Assembly (NCBI GenBank): GCA_000155695.1
Contig: DS990592.1
Coordinates: 1 to 64,000 of the forward strand
Reading direction: 5' to 3'
Length of the DNA stretch: 64,000 bases
DNA from: Verrucomicrobiia bacterium DG1235
GTDB lineage: Bacteria; Verrucomicrobiota; Verrucomicrobiia; Opitutales; Opitutaceae
Position numbers and translations under genes: made by a program. This document shows positions 51,504-59,110 of the stretch, one piece after another. Every line of letters starts with the position of its first letter. Positions within the stretch are counted from its first letter, which is position 1. Below the pieces are notes generated by a model that was not told where the DNA came from, made no database searches, and was given only the letters and a program-made list of their open reading frames with translations.

Positions 51504-52049
51504 ATGCAGTCAGTGAATCCAAAAAGGTATTTTCGTAGTGTTGTTTTGACTACTGTCGCCTGTATCTGCGCGATGGGAGTCGGATTCGGGCAGGAGTTGG
51601 CGACGCTGGAGGCGGAGTTGATACCGGGCGAGTTGTCGATCGATCCGGCGACGGTGGCGGGTCCGTTTTTGCCGATCACGGGCAATGGGGTAACGACGGG
51701 AAATATTCAGACGGACGGGGTGATATTTCAGTTGGAGGGAATTCGGGTGGTCGACTTGAACGCGGACGGGCTTGGCTTCACCTTGACGGCTGTTCCGACG
51801 AGCTTGACGACGCCTGGGCAGGGGCAGCCTCAGAAGCGGGAGCTTACTCTCGGAACTGTGCCGGGATTCTATAATTCGAGTGATCCGGTGAATACGGATA
51901 TTCCGGTGACGGATTCGAGCAGCTTAACCTATTTGATCGGGGATGGCGGCGAGTTTTTCGTCGATTACGAAGTGCGTTATGACATCCCGAAGTTTGTCGT
52001 GGAAGGTATGTATACTGGTACGATCGCCTTCAGCGTGGCGGCTCAGTAG
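51504..52049 (+). CDS. Exported protein of unknown function
   Basis: A 181-residue protein with a signal peptide (YFRSVVLTTVACICAMGVGF, cleavage near GFGQ). The mature part is acidic and beta-rich, low in Lys/Arg (ELIPGELSIDPATVAGPFLP; DGVIFQLEGIRVVDLNADGL; YLIGDGGEFFVDYEVRYDIP). It resembles small secreted beta-sandwich proteins but no family is recognised. It is flanked by the intact 5' end of the cyclohydrolase-like gene on one side and a degenerate copy of that 5' end on the other. A terminator follows at 52152. Confidence 0.7.
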   Translation: MQSVNPKRYFRSVVLTTVACICAMGVGFGQELATLEAELIPGELSIDPATVAGPFLPITGNGVTTGNIQTDGVIFQLEGIRVVDLNADGLGFTLTAVPTSLTTPGQGQPQKRELTLGTVPGFYNSSDPVNTDIPVTDSSSLTYLIGDGGEFFVDYEVRYDIPKFVVEGMYTGTIAFSVAAQ

Positions 52050-52127
52050 GTTACCGAGCCGCGGCTCGGGTAGGGATTGGTAGCGACGTGTGACTGTAGT
52101 GTGAAGGAAGCAATTTCTGAAGCGCTC
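52050..52127 (-). pseudogene. Remnant duplicate of the IMP cyclohydrolase-like gene 5' end
   Basis: The minus strand encodes FTLQSHVATNPYPSRGSV, closely matching ATLQSHVAANPYPGRGLV at the N-terminus of the intact gene (51278 downward). At nucleotide level about 44 of 61 aligned bases agree by eye, in the same orientation. The remnant lacks an ATG and stops after about 26 codons, abutting the stop codon of the exported-protein gene. Confidence 0.7.
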
Positions 52128-52151
52128 AGAGTTGTCTTGGAGGGATGGGTT

Positions 52152-52176
52152 GCTGCTAGAATGAAGCAGCTTTTTT
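52152..52176 (+). terminator. Rho-independent terminator of the exported-protein gene
   Basis: GCTGCT (52152-52157) pairs with AGCAGC (52165-52170), followed by six T. It lies about 100 bp after the stop at 52049. Confidence 0.6.
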
Positions 52177-52421
52177 CTTTTACGGGTGCGATGGGCACGC
52201 TTCGGAGTCGAAGCGAGAATAGGAGGGCATGTCTTATCGTTTGAACTTGAGGTCGCGAGAGCGGGCGGTCCAACCGTTTTCAGAATGGGGCTTCGGCAAA
52301 ATAGGATGTCTAGCGAAGTCGGAAGAATTTTCCGTTTCGAAGAATTTATCCCGCTGCGGGCTGGATCTGTCCCTCTTGGGGTGGAGCGGTGGGGTCGATT
52401 TGGGGCATGCTTTGCCCCGAA

Positions 52422-54611
52422 ATGAAGATCCTGACTTATCTTAACTATTTAGCGAACCACCGATTTGCTTTCCGCAGACTCGTATTTGGGGCAGCTGCTT
52501 TTGGAACCGTCTCAGTTGGCTGGACTCAAAAGGGTGAATCCGAGTTCGAGGACGACGCGTTCGAGCTGGATGCAGTCGTTGTAACAGCGGCCGGCTTCGA
52601 ACAGGGAATTGCGCAGGCTCCGGCCAGCATATCGGTCTTAACCTCTACGGACCTGGGAATGACTCGTATTAACAGCCTCGCTGACGCGTTGGCAACGATC
52701 GAGGGGATCGACGTAGGCGCCTCCTCTGGAAAGACCGGTGGTCTCAACATCAGCATGCGTGGGATGCCAAGTGATTACACCTTGGTGCTTGTCGACGGTC
52801 GCCGTCAAAATGCGGCTGGCAACATCACTCCGAATGGATTTGGCGATACTTCGAGCAGTTTCTTGCCTCCCGCTGCGGCGATCGATCGTATCGAGGTCAT
52901 CCGCGGACCGATGTCGACTCTCTATGGCTCGGACGCAATGGGCGGAGTGGTAAACATCATCACCCGCCGTGGCGAGAGCGCTTGGAGCGGGAGCGTGACG
53001 GCGGGCGGAACGCTGCAAGGGGATTCGGATTTCGGAAATGCGAGCGAGAGTAATTTTTACGCGACTGGTCCGTTGGTCGCGGATAAGCTAGGACTGACGC
53101 TACGGGGCAGCTTATTCAACCGTGAGGCGTCTGACTTAAGCTACCTCGACGAAGATGGTGAAGAGCTTGAAGTGAGCAAGCGCGGCCCCAGCCCTGTCGC
53201 GGCGGACATCTATACCGCAGGGGCTCGTTTGAACTTCCTTGGAAACCGCGACCACGATCTATGGTTTGATGCCGACTATTATTGGCAAACTTACGATAAC
53301 TCTCAATCCCAGCTCGGCACCTTGGGCGTGCGTGGGTATGCGGAGGAGCTGAAGTTTAACCGCAATCAATTCACGGTGGCTCATACTTGGAGGCTCGGTG
53401 ACGTACAGTTGGAATCCAGCTTGATGAAGAACGAAACCGAGACGATCGGCCGTATTACTCCTGCGGGTACACCAGGCAAGGAAACTGGCAGCCCTCGCGA
53501 TTTGACGAACGAGAATATCGTGTTTGATGTGAAGGCTCTGGTAAACACTTGGGAATCGCATTCGCTAGTGATCGGCGGCCAGTGGTGGGACGCTGAGATG
53601 GTGGATGGAGTTGCTCCCGAGGCTTACCAGCAGACACAGTGGGCGCTCTTTCTGGAGGACGAGTGGAAGCTAACTGAATCGCTACGGTTGACATTGGGCG
53701 CCCGGCTTGACGACCACAGCCAGTTCGGCCAGCACGCCAGTCCACGTGCTTACGCCGTATGGAACGCTACGCCTCAGTGGTCCTTCAAAGGTGGCGTGAG
53801 CAAGGGTTTCAAAGTTCCACGTCTCGATCAGATCGCAGACGGCATCATTGGTTTCACGGGACAGGGGACGATTCCTAACATCGGTTCTCCGGACCTCAAG
53901 CCTGAGACAAGCGTGACAACTGAATTTGTTGCAATGTACGACAATCTTGAGGGCTTTCGGGCCGGTGTGACACTTTTTCACAATTCCTTTGACGACAAGA
54001 TCGCTCGCGGTCCCGGCTTGCCAAATGCGACGTGGGCCTCTGAACCAAATCGTCCCGGTTCGGTAGACTATGGATATTGGCCATTGGTGGACGAGTTTTC
54101 CCAGTCGATCAATGTAGACAAGGCTGAGACCCGAGGCATCGAAGCGACCACGCGTTTCGATTTCAATCGGGACTGGTCGTTGAATGCCAACTACACGTAC
54201 ACTGAAAGCGAGCAGAAGAGTGGCTCGAGCGCGGGGCAACCTTTGTATTCAACTCCTGAACACATGCTCAATGGCCGCTTGAAGTGGGTCGCTGGTGAAA
54301 ACTACTCCTTCTGGCTTAGCGGCGAATATCGTAGCGAACGCTATCGTTCGCCTGATCGCAGAGCTACTTCGACAGCGAAGGAGACTTGGGGCAACTACCG
54401 TGCTTACAGCTTGTTTCACTTAGGAGGAAACTGGGATATCAACGAGTCGCTGACTCTGAACGCCACTATCTACAACCTCTTCGACAAGAACTTCGTAGAC
54501 TACCGTCCTTACGTGAGCAATACGAGCACTGGAGCAATTAGCTATACGAATCTGTACGCCAACAACCAAGAACCGCGTCGACTCTGGTTGACCGCGACGT
54601 ACAGTTTCTAA
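52422..54611 (+). CDS. TonB-dependent outer-membrane receptor
   Basis: A 729-residue receptor with a signal region (HRFAFRRLVFGAAAFGTVSV), a TonB-box-like segment (DAVVVTAAG), the plug domain at about 45-170 (QAPASISVLTSTDLGMTRIN; MRGMPSDYTLVLVDGRRQN; IDRIEVIRGPMSTLYGSDAM; GGVVNIITRRG) and a 22-strand barrel ending NQEPRRLWLTATYSF. It resembles receptors for ferric siderophores or haem (FepA/ViuA-like) rather than SusC. The facing PepSY-DUF2271-DUF4198-apbE operon supports an iron or metal chelate as cargo. Start 52422 is chosen over 52389. Its base composition lacks the G excess of its neighbours, and a small GGGGCA/TGCCCC hairpin (52402-52418) lies just before the start. Confidence 0.9.
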   Translation: MKILTYLNYLANHRFAFRRLVFGAAAFGTVSVGWTQKGESEFEDDAFELDAVVVTAAGFEQGIAQAPASISVLTSTDLGMTRINSLADALATIEGIDVGASSGKTGGLNISMRGMPSDYTLVLVDGRRQNAAGNITPNGFGDTSSSFLPPAAAIDRIEVIRGPMSTLYGSDAMGGVVNIITRRGESAWSGSVTAGGTLQGDSDFGNASESNFYATGPLVADKLGLTLRGSLFNREASDLSYLDEDGEELEVSKRGPSPVAADIYTAGARLNFLGNRDHDLWFDADYYWQTYDNSQSQLGTLGVRGYAEELKFNRNQFTVAHTWRLGDVQLESSLMKNETETIGRITPAGTPGKETGSPRDLTNENIVFDVKALVNTWESHSLVIGGQWWDAEMVDGVAPEAYQQTQWALFLEDEWKLTESLRLTLGARLDDHSQFGQHASPRAYAVWNATPQWSFKGGVSKGFKVPRLDQIADGIIGFTGQGTIPNIGSPDLKPETSVTTEFVAMYDNLEGFRAGVTLFHNSFDDKIARGPGLPNATWASEPNRPGSVDYGYWPLVDEFSQSINVDKAETRGIEATTRFDFNRDWSLNANYTYTESEQKSGSSAGQPLYSTPEHMLNGRLKWVAGENYSFWLSGEYRSERYRSPDRRATSTAKETWGNYRAYSLFHLGGNWDINESLTLNATIYNLFDKNFVDYRPYVSNTSTGAISYTNLYANNQEPRRLWLTATYSF

Positions 54612-54649
54612 GGCGCTAGCCAGCGCTCTTGTCGCACTCATTTTTCGAA

Positions 54650-54681
54650 AGGCCAGCCTGTGAAGGTTGGCCTTTTTTTGT
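54650..54681 (+). terminator. Rho-independent terminator of the TonB receptor gene
   Basis: AGGCCAGCCT (54651-54660) pairs with AGGTTGGCCT (54665-54674) around GTGA, followed by a seven-T run. It is 40 bp after the stop. Confidence 0.85.
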
Positions 54682-54705
54682 TTTCCAGTCGGCTGGGGTC
54701 CTCGA

Positions 54706-55716
54706 TTAGGCTAGTAGTTGGCGGGCTTGGGAGCTTAGCAGGAATCCGTTCTTGGTTTGGAATAAGGCAGCGAGGGAGCGTTTTTCGGCGAAAGCGAGCC
54801 CTGTTTTAGCACCCTGTAAATAGAGGGCGGTGGCGTAAGCGTCGGCTTTCATACAATTGTCATGAAAAACGGATACGCTTAGGATTTTGTCCGCTTCGTC
54901 CTGCTGAATCGGGGAGACGATATGAGCGACCACTTGTGCCCCGCATTGGGCGTATCGAAGGTAGTTGGCCGAAGTCGCGACCGATAAGCCGCAGAGGGCG
55001 ACCTGGGCTTTCGGTAAGTCGACGTTTGAATCGGGTGGTAGCTCGATTTCGTAGAGCCAAGGGGTGCCATCCGGCTTGCAGCCAAGGCCTTTTGCTTCGC
55101 CTCCGATCTCGAAGAGGTAGTTTTTGAGCCCGAGTTCGCGAAGGCGTTGGCAGACTAGATCGACGGCGAAGCCTTTGGCTATGGAACACAGGTCGATCGT
55201 CAGGTCACCCGGCTGGTAGACGGAGAGCGTTTCAGTAGCAAGTTGAACGCTTTGGAATCCTGCTTGGGCAAAAGCGCTTTTCACCTCTTTCGAAGAGTAG
55301 GAGTATCCAGAGAAATGTGACGGACCAAATCCAAGCAGATCGATGGCTTGAGCGAAGGTCGGGTCGTAGGCCCCGGATGTTTCTTGAGCAATGGAGAGGG
55401 CGTTCTGGAGGACGTGAAAGGCTTCGGGGCGAAACGCGAGCCAAGAGTCGGACGGAGCGCGTTCGTAGCGTCGGAGATCGGAGTCGTTTTCCCATGGGCT
55501 CATTTGGGAAATGACGGTATCCAATGATTGGATAATCGACTGCTCGATGGCATGAAGATCGACCGGCTGCGAGGTGGAGAATTTGGCCGCCCAATGGGTT
55601 CCCATCGTCTTGCCGGAAAGGGCGTGCAACTGCCAGTCGCTACGAAAGGCTCCTTCGCGGGCAGAACTGATGTCTGTCGGGATGAATACGAACGGTTCTG
55701 GCGGGATGGGACTCAC
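54706..55716 (-). CDS. apbE: FAD:protein FMN transferase
   Basis: A 336-residue ApbE. Family blocks are LSGKTMGTHWAAKF near residue 35, SQMSPWENDSDLRRYE near 95, SGAYDPTFAQAIDLLGFGPS, TIDLCSIAKGFAVDLVCQRL near 180, YLFEIGGEAKGLGCKPDG and MKADAYATALYLQGA with the metal-binding Asp. ApbE covalently links FMN to a Thr/Ser in secreted or membrane redox proteins. No clear signal peptide is seen; the N-terminus is short and polar, so export may rely on a different start or the enzyme may act from the cytoplasm. It ends a four-gene operon whose DUF2271 product has a variant flavinylation motif and is the probable target. Confidence 0.9.
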   Translation of the reverse strand: MSPIPPEPFVFIPTDISSAREGAFRSDWQLHALSGKTMGTHWAAKFSTSQPVDLHAIEQSIIQSLDTVISQMSPWENDSDLRRYERAPSDSWLAFRPEAFHVLQNALSIAQETSGAYDPTFAQAIDLLGFGPSHFSGYSYSSKEVKSAFAQAGFQSVQLATETLSVYQPGDLTIDLCSIAKGFAVDLVCQRLRELGLKNYLFEIGGEAKGLGCKPDGTPWLYEIELPPDSNVDLPKAQVALCGLSVATSANYLRYAQCGAQVVAHIVSPIQQDEADKILSVSVFHDNCMKADAYATALYLQGAKTGLAFAEKRSLAALFQTKNGFLLSSQARQLLA

Positions 55717-55817
55717 GGCGGAGTTGAGTTGGATTTTATGGCTCGCCTTGGAAAGCGAGATCGCCCTCCCTGGCTGTTAGGGAAGGCGATTGCAAAGAGG
55801 TTCGTTTTCGAGGGAGC

Positions 55818-56624
55818 TTAATCGGGCAAGACTTCGACGGTGAGGGTGTAGCTGGCGCTGCGCTTTAGGGGAATGCCGTGGAAATCGGCTCCGGCGATGT
55901 TCGCGCTAGCGTTGATCCAGTAGCGGCCCGCTTGCGGCCATTCGATTTCGACGAGTCCGTCCTCGCCGCTTACGAAGGTTAAGTCTCCGGCTTCGTTGCG
56001 AAAGCGGTCGTTTCCTTGCACGACGGTGACTTCGACGCCGGCGGTGGGTTTTCCGTTCAGGAGAACGCGGAAGGACGCTGATTCGCCGGTGAACAAGTCG
56101 TTCGGGTGAGTTTTGAACTCGAATTCGAGGCCTTTTCCTGAAACGGCGATTTCGCTGGGGGCTCCGCTGGTGACGATGGTTTCGACGCGGCTGGCATTTT
56201 CGCGGAGTTGGAGCTTATCCATGGAGGCGAGGTCCATGGCGGCGAATTCCTCGGCCGTGCCACGCTTGCGCTTGCGCTCGCCGTCTTCTTCCCAGGAGGC
56301 GAACATGCCCGAGCGGCCGCTGAAGATGCGGTAGCTGCCGTTTGCTTCGAGTTGAAGTTCGAAGGTGCTGCGGATCTTGCCTTGGGCGGCGCTGTGCTTT
56401 TCTAGCGCTTGGCCCGATGGTCCCAGCACGGTGATATTGTCGAGGGCGATTGCGTGGTGGTTGGGGAAGTAGAGGTTGTTCGATATGGCTGCTTCCACGG
56501 AGATCCACTGGTCCTCGCCGGAGAGGATGGAGGTTGAGGGCAGGATCCATTGGCGATGGGCGAGGGCGCTGGTGGCGATTGCGGCGAGGGTTGTGGCGAG
56601 AGCGATTTTCTTGAGTGTTTTCAT
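55818..56624 (-). CDS. DUF4198-type periplasmic protein (NikM/CbiK-like)
   Basis: A 268-residue exported protein (signal MKTLKKIALATTLAAIATSA, then LAHRQWILPSTSILSGEDQW, the usual DUF4198 opening). It has an N-terminal Ig-like part and a C-terminal carboxypeptidase-regulatory-like strand pattern (LLNGKPTAGVEVTVVQGNDR; GLVEIEWPQAGRYWINASAN). Such proteins are found beside metal uptake and TonB systems and may bind metal; the exact role is not known. The start at 56624 opens the signal peptide; 56675 would add 17 residues. It lies 66 bp after the DUF2271 gene and 101 bp before apbE. Confidence 0.85.
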   Translation of the reverse strand: MKTLKKIALATTLAAIATSALAHRQWILPSTSILSGEDQWISVEAAISNNLYFPNHHAIALDNITVLGPSGQALEKHSAAQGKIRSTFELQLEANGSYRIFSGRSGMFASWEEDGERKRKRGTAEEFAAMDLASMDKLQLRENASRVETIVTSGAPSEIAVSGKGLEFEFKTHPNDLFTGESASFRVLLNGKPTAGVEVTVVQGNDRFRNEAGDLTFVSGEDGLVEIEWPQAGRYWINASANIAGADFHGIPLKRSASYTLTVEVLPD

Positions 56625-56690
56625 AATGGGTCGATGGATCGAAGGTGTATTAGGTGTGCTGGCGGTTGTATTCAAATTTCTAGGATTGGA

Positions 56691-57212
56691 TTATTCGGAT
56701 ATGTTTAGAGTAACCTTGCCGAGTTCCCGCTCTCCGTTGGCTTCTCCTTGGAGCGATGGATTTTCCGTCCATTGGAAGGGAATGCGCAGAAGCTCTCGGC
56801 CGCCGACTTCGCGGGAGGCTTCGACGACAAAGTAGTACTCTCCGGTGCGGCGCTCGGCCATCGCGGTTTGGTCGAGGTCGATGCTTAGCTCGTGCGTGCC
56901 GACGGGTTTGGTTGGGCCGGTGACACCGTCGACTGGCAGCTCTAAAGAGCGGCCGCCCTTGCGCCACCATTGGCGAAGGTCTTTGAGCCAAGTCTCGCCT
57001 TCGCGGTCGGCCATTTCAGTGTCGTACCAGACGGCTAGGTTGGCGACGAGTTGGCGTTCTTCCGATTCGATCCACGCTGCGACGTAGGGGCGGTGGTATT
57101 CGGCGACGTCGAGGCGAGGGATCTCGATGGAGGTGGTCAGTTGTCCTGCGTGGAGTCCGGCTACGCTGGGCAGGGACAGGGTGGCGAGAATCTTAAGGGT
57201 GCGGTCTTTCAT
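56691..57212 (-). CDS. DUF2271 periplasmic protein with flavinylation-like motif
   Basis: A 173-residue exported protein (signal LKILATLSLPSVAGLHAGQL) of the DUF2271 family: VAAWIESEERQLVANLAVWY near residue 45, WWRKGGRSLELPVDGVTGPT near 82-101, RTGEYYFVVEASREVGG. The DGVTGPT segment (D95-T101) has the layout of ApbE targets (D-x-x-[ST]-G-A-T) with Pro in place of Ala. With apbE in the operon, covalent FMN at T101 is likely. The PepSY membrane protein upstream would pass electrons to it, giving a flavin-based extracytoplasmic reductase, plausibly for ferric chelates delivered by the facing TonB receptor. Confidence 0.85.
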   Translation of the reverse strand: MKDRTLKILATLSLPSVAGLHAGQLTTSIEIPRLDVAEYHRPYVAAWIESEERQLVANLAVWYDTEMADREGETWLKDLRQWWRKGGRSLELPVDGVTGPTKPVGTHELSIDLDQTAMAERRTGEYYFVVEASREVGGRELLRIPFQWTENPSLQGEANGERELGKVTLNISE

Positions 57213-57242
57213 GGTTCGGTGTAAGTCTGTGGGGGGCTCCGT

Positions 57243-57905
57243 TCAGTGAACGAAGATGGCGATGACGATGAAGGGAATGAGGAATCCAGCGGCGACGATG
57301 GGCCATGTGCTGGGGCGGCGTTTGGCATGAACCCAGAGCAAGGCGAGGCCGGTGAGGCAGAAGATGACGCAAGCGACGGAGAAGATATCCATGTAGAGAA
57401 CCCACGCGGCCCCGGTGTTGCGTCCCTTGTGGAGGTCGTTGAGGTAGGCGATGAATCCGCGGGTGGTTTTTTCGTAGACGATTTCGCCGGTTTCGCGGTC
57501 GATACTCATCCATGCGTCACCGCCCGGACGTGGAAGGTCGAGATAGATATCGACGTCTGACCACTCGTAGGCACGACCACCCACGGCGACGTCGAGCTCC
57601 TGGTCTATCCAGAGACGCAGCTCGCGCGGGAGGGCTTTCTTCTGATCGAGCGTCTCGCCATCTTGGTAGCGAATTTGCTCGAGCAAGCCAGGGGGGAGCT
57701 CGACCGTGTTTTCGGATATGCTCGGGGTGGCTTTGATCTGCCCTGCGTGGTTGAGGGTAATGCCTGTGATCGCGAAAAGGATCATGGCGACGAGACAGAT
57801 GGCGCTGCTCACCCAGTGCCAAATATAGAACTGCTTGGTCCAGTAGGCTTTTCGGGACTTGGACTTTCCTTTTGGGCGCGGTGGAGCTGGTGTATCGGTC
57901 GGCAT
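57243..57905 (-). CDS. PepSY-associated membrane protein
   Basis: A 220-residue inner-membrane protein. A basic N-terminus is followed by TM1 (WVSSAICLVAMILFAITGIT) flanked by IWHW and NHAG histidines. A periplasmic PepSY-like part follows (DAWMSIDRETGEIVYEKTTR), then DLHKGRNTG with another His and two more membrane segments (IFSVACVIFCLTGLALLWVH; WPIVAAGFLIPFIVIAIFVH). Conserved histidines could bind haem b for electron transfer from the cytoplasm or quinones. It is the first gene of the operon and only a short, half-size version of typical PepSY_TM proteins (about 370-500 residues). Confidence 0.85.
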   Translation of the reverse strand: MPTDTPAPPRPKGKSKSRKAYWTKQFYIWHWVSSAICLVAMILFAITGITLNHAGQIKATPSISENTVELPPGLLEQIRYQDGETLDQKKALPRELRLWIDQELDVAVGGRAYEWSDVDIYLDLPRPGGDAWMSIDRETGEIVYEKTTRGFIAYLNDLHKGRNTGAAWVLYMDIFSVACVIFCLTGLALLWVHAKRRPSTWPIVAAGFLIPFIVIAIFVH

Positions 57906-58220
57906 CGAAGCAAGACAGGCGTGCGGGCGCGGGCTAGTCGGTGACTAGCGTTGCTTTTCCGTACGAGACAAGGCTTTCGCTCGCTCTAGGGGGCGAACAA
58001 CAGCGGAGCCAGTGTGTTTGCTTGGATGGTAGGTATTTGACATTTTACGGTGTGGAAAAGCGGGACGAGTTTCTGTTGTTTTGCCCGAGCGGAATGCAGG
58101 GGGTGTCGAGAGTAGAAAAAATGTGAGCGCTTGACCACTCCGAGACGGATTATTGGCGCCCGCAGAGGGATTTTCCGAAGGGAGTTGGTTTTTATAGGTT
58201 AGGTTTTGGAAGTGAGGTGG
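57906..58220. other. Spacer with the PepSY operon promoter region, no gene
   Basis: About 315 bp without a credible gene; a 61-codon GTG frame at 57941-58126 was judged chance. A Fur-box-like palindrome was looked for and not found. Confidence 0.4.
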
Positions 58221-58254
58221 CATAAAAAAACGCTCGCTGGGTGGGCGAGCGTTT
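58221..58254 (-). terminator. Rho-independent terminator of the PNPOx-like gene
   Basis: AAACGCTCGC (58228-58237) pairs with GCGAGCGTTT (58245-58254); the minus strand continues into a seven-T run (58230-58224). It lies about 40 bp after the stop at 58293. Confidence 0.85.
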
Positions 58255-58292
58255 ACGAGAAAAGTAGGATTGTTTGCGGTCTAGGTCGGCCT

Positions 58293-58952
58293 CTACCAAT
58301 CGCTTAAGCTTTGGATATGGTCGGGGATAGGTGTTTCAGGGGGTAGACCCGGGTCTGGGATAGGGGTGGCGAATCCGGTTTGGGTGGGGATGACGCCGGC
58401 CCAGTGGGGACCGGAGTGGTCTGACTCGATGTCGGAGGGCGGGCCGGAGCGGACCTTTAGGGTGGCTTCCTCGATGGTGAGGGCGGCGATGGCGGTGGCT
58501 TTTGATTCGGCTTCGTTTGGCTGGCGGCAGTTTTCCCAGCGGCCGGGGATGAGTTTTTCAACGGTGAGGCGGAAGGCCTCCCAGCGCTCCGCTTCGTCGG
58601 TGAGGAGGGTGCCGGTGCCGAAGGCGACGACGGAGCGATAGTTCATGGAGTGGTGCATGGCGGATCGGGCGGCGACGATGCCGTCGAGGAAGGTGAAGGT
58701 GCAGCAGATGGGGTTGCCGGAGGCGATGGCTTGGAGGAGTCGGCTTTGGGTGGAGCCGTGGAAGTAGAGGGTGTCGCCGACGCGGGCGTGGATGGTGGGG
58801 ATGACGAAGGGCTGGCCGTTGGGGAGGGTGAAGCCGACGTGGACGATGGGGGCGGCGTCGATGACGGCGTAGACGGGCTCGCGCTCGAAGGTGACGCGCT
58901 TTGGGGAGCGGTTGGGGGTGGTGCGGGAGGTTTTGGCGAAAGGGCAGGACAT
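58293..58952 (-). CDS. Pyridoxamine 5'-phosphate oxidase-related FMN-binding protein
   Basis: A 219-residue protein of the split-barrel flavin-binding fold, close to NimA-like/PNPOx-related proteins: VYAVIDAAPIVHVGFTLPNG near residue 30, VIPTIHARVGDTLYFHGSTQ, HHSMNYRSVVAFGTGTLLTD and ESKATAIAALTIEEATLKVR. The role of this subgroup is not defined (flavin reductase or antibiotic-modifying activities occur). It is divergent from a MocR-type regulator, a common pairing that suggests the regulator controls it. Confidence 0.85.
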   Translation of the reverse strand: MSCPFAKTSRTTPNRSPKRVTFEREPVYAVIDAAPIVHVGFTLPNGQPFVIPTIHARVGDTLYFHGSTQSRLLQAIASGNPICCTFTFLDGIVAARSAMHHSMNYRSVVAFGTGTLLTDEAERWEAFRLTVEKLIPGRWENCRQPNEAESKATAIAALTIEEATLKVRSGPPSDIESDHSGPHWAGVIPTQTGFATPIPDPGLPPETPIPDHIQSLSDW

Positions 58953-59110
58953 GAATGATTGGGTGCTGGGTGCTAGGTAGTGGGTTCTGGGTGATGGGTG
59001 ATGAGGGGAAGGTTTGTCAGGTCGGCCGTTGGCCGAGTAGGTGTCGCGGGGCGACGGGAGGTTTGGTTGATGGTGAAAATCGGGCTGGAGGATAGGGGGA
59101 TAGTGGGTTT

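Noticed and set aside
57941-58126. 61-codon plus-strand GTG frame in the PepSY spacer
   Set aside because: No ribosome-binding site, no recognisable motif, overlaps the likely promoter region.
57906-58292. Fur box upstream of the PepSY operon
   Set aside because: No GATAATGATAAT-like palindrome seen, so iron control remains inference only.
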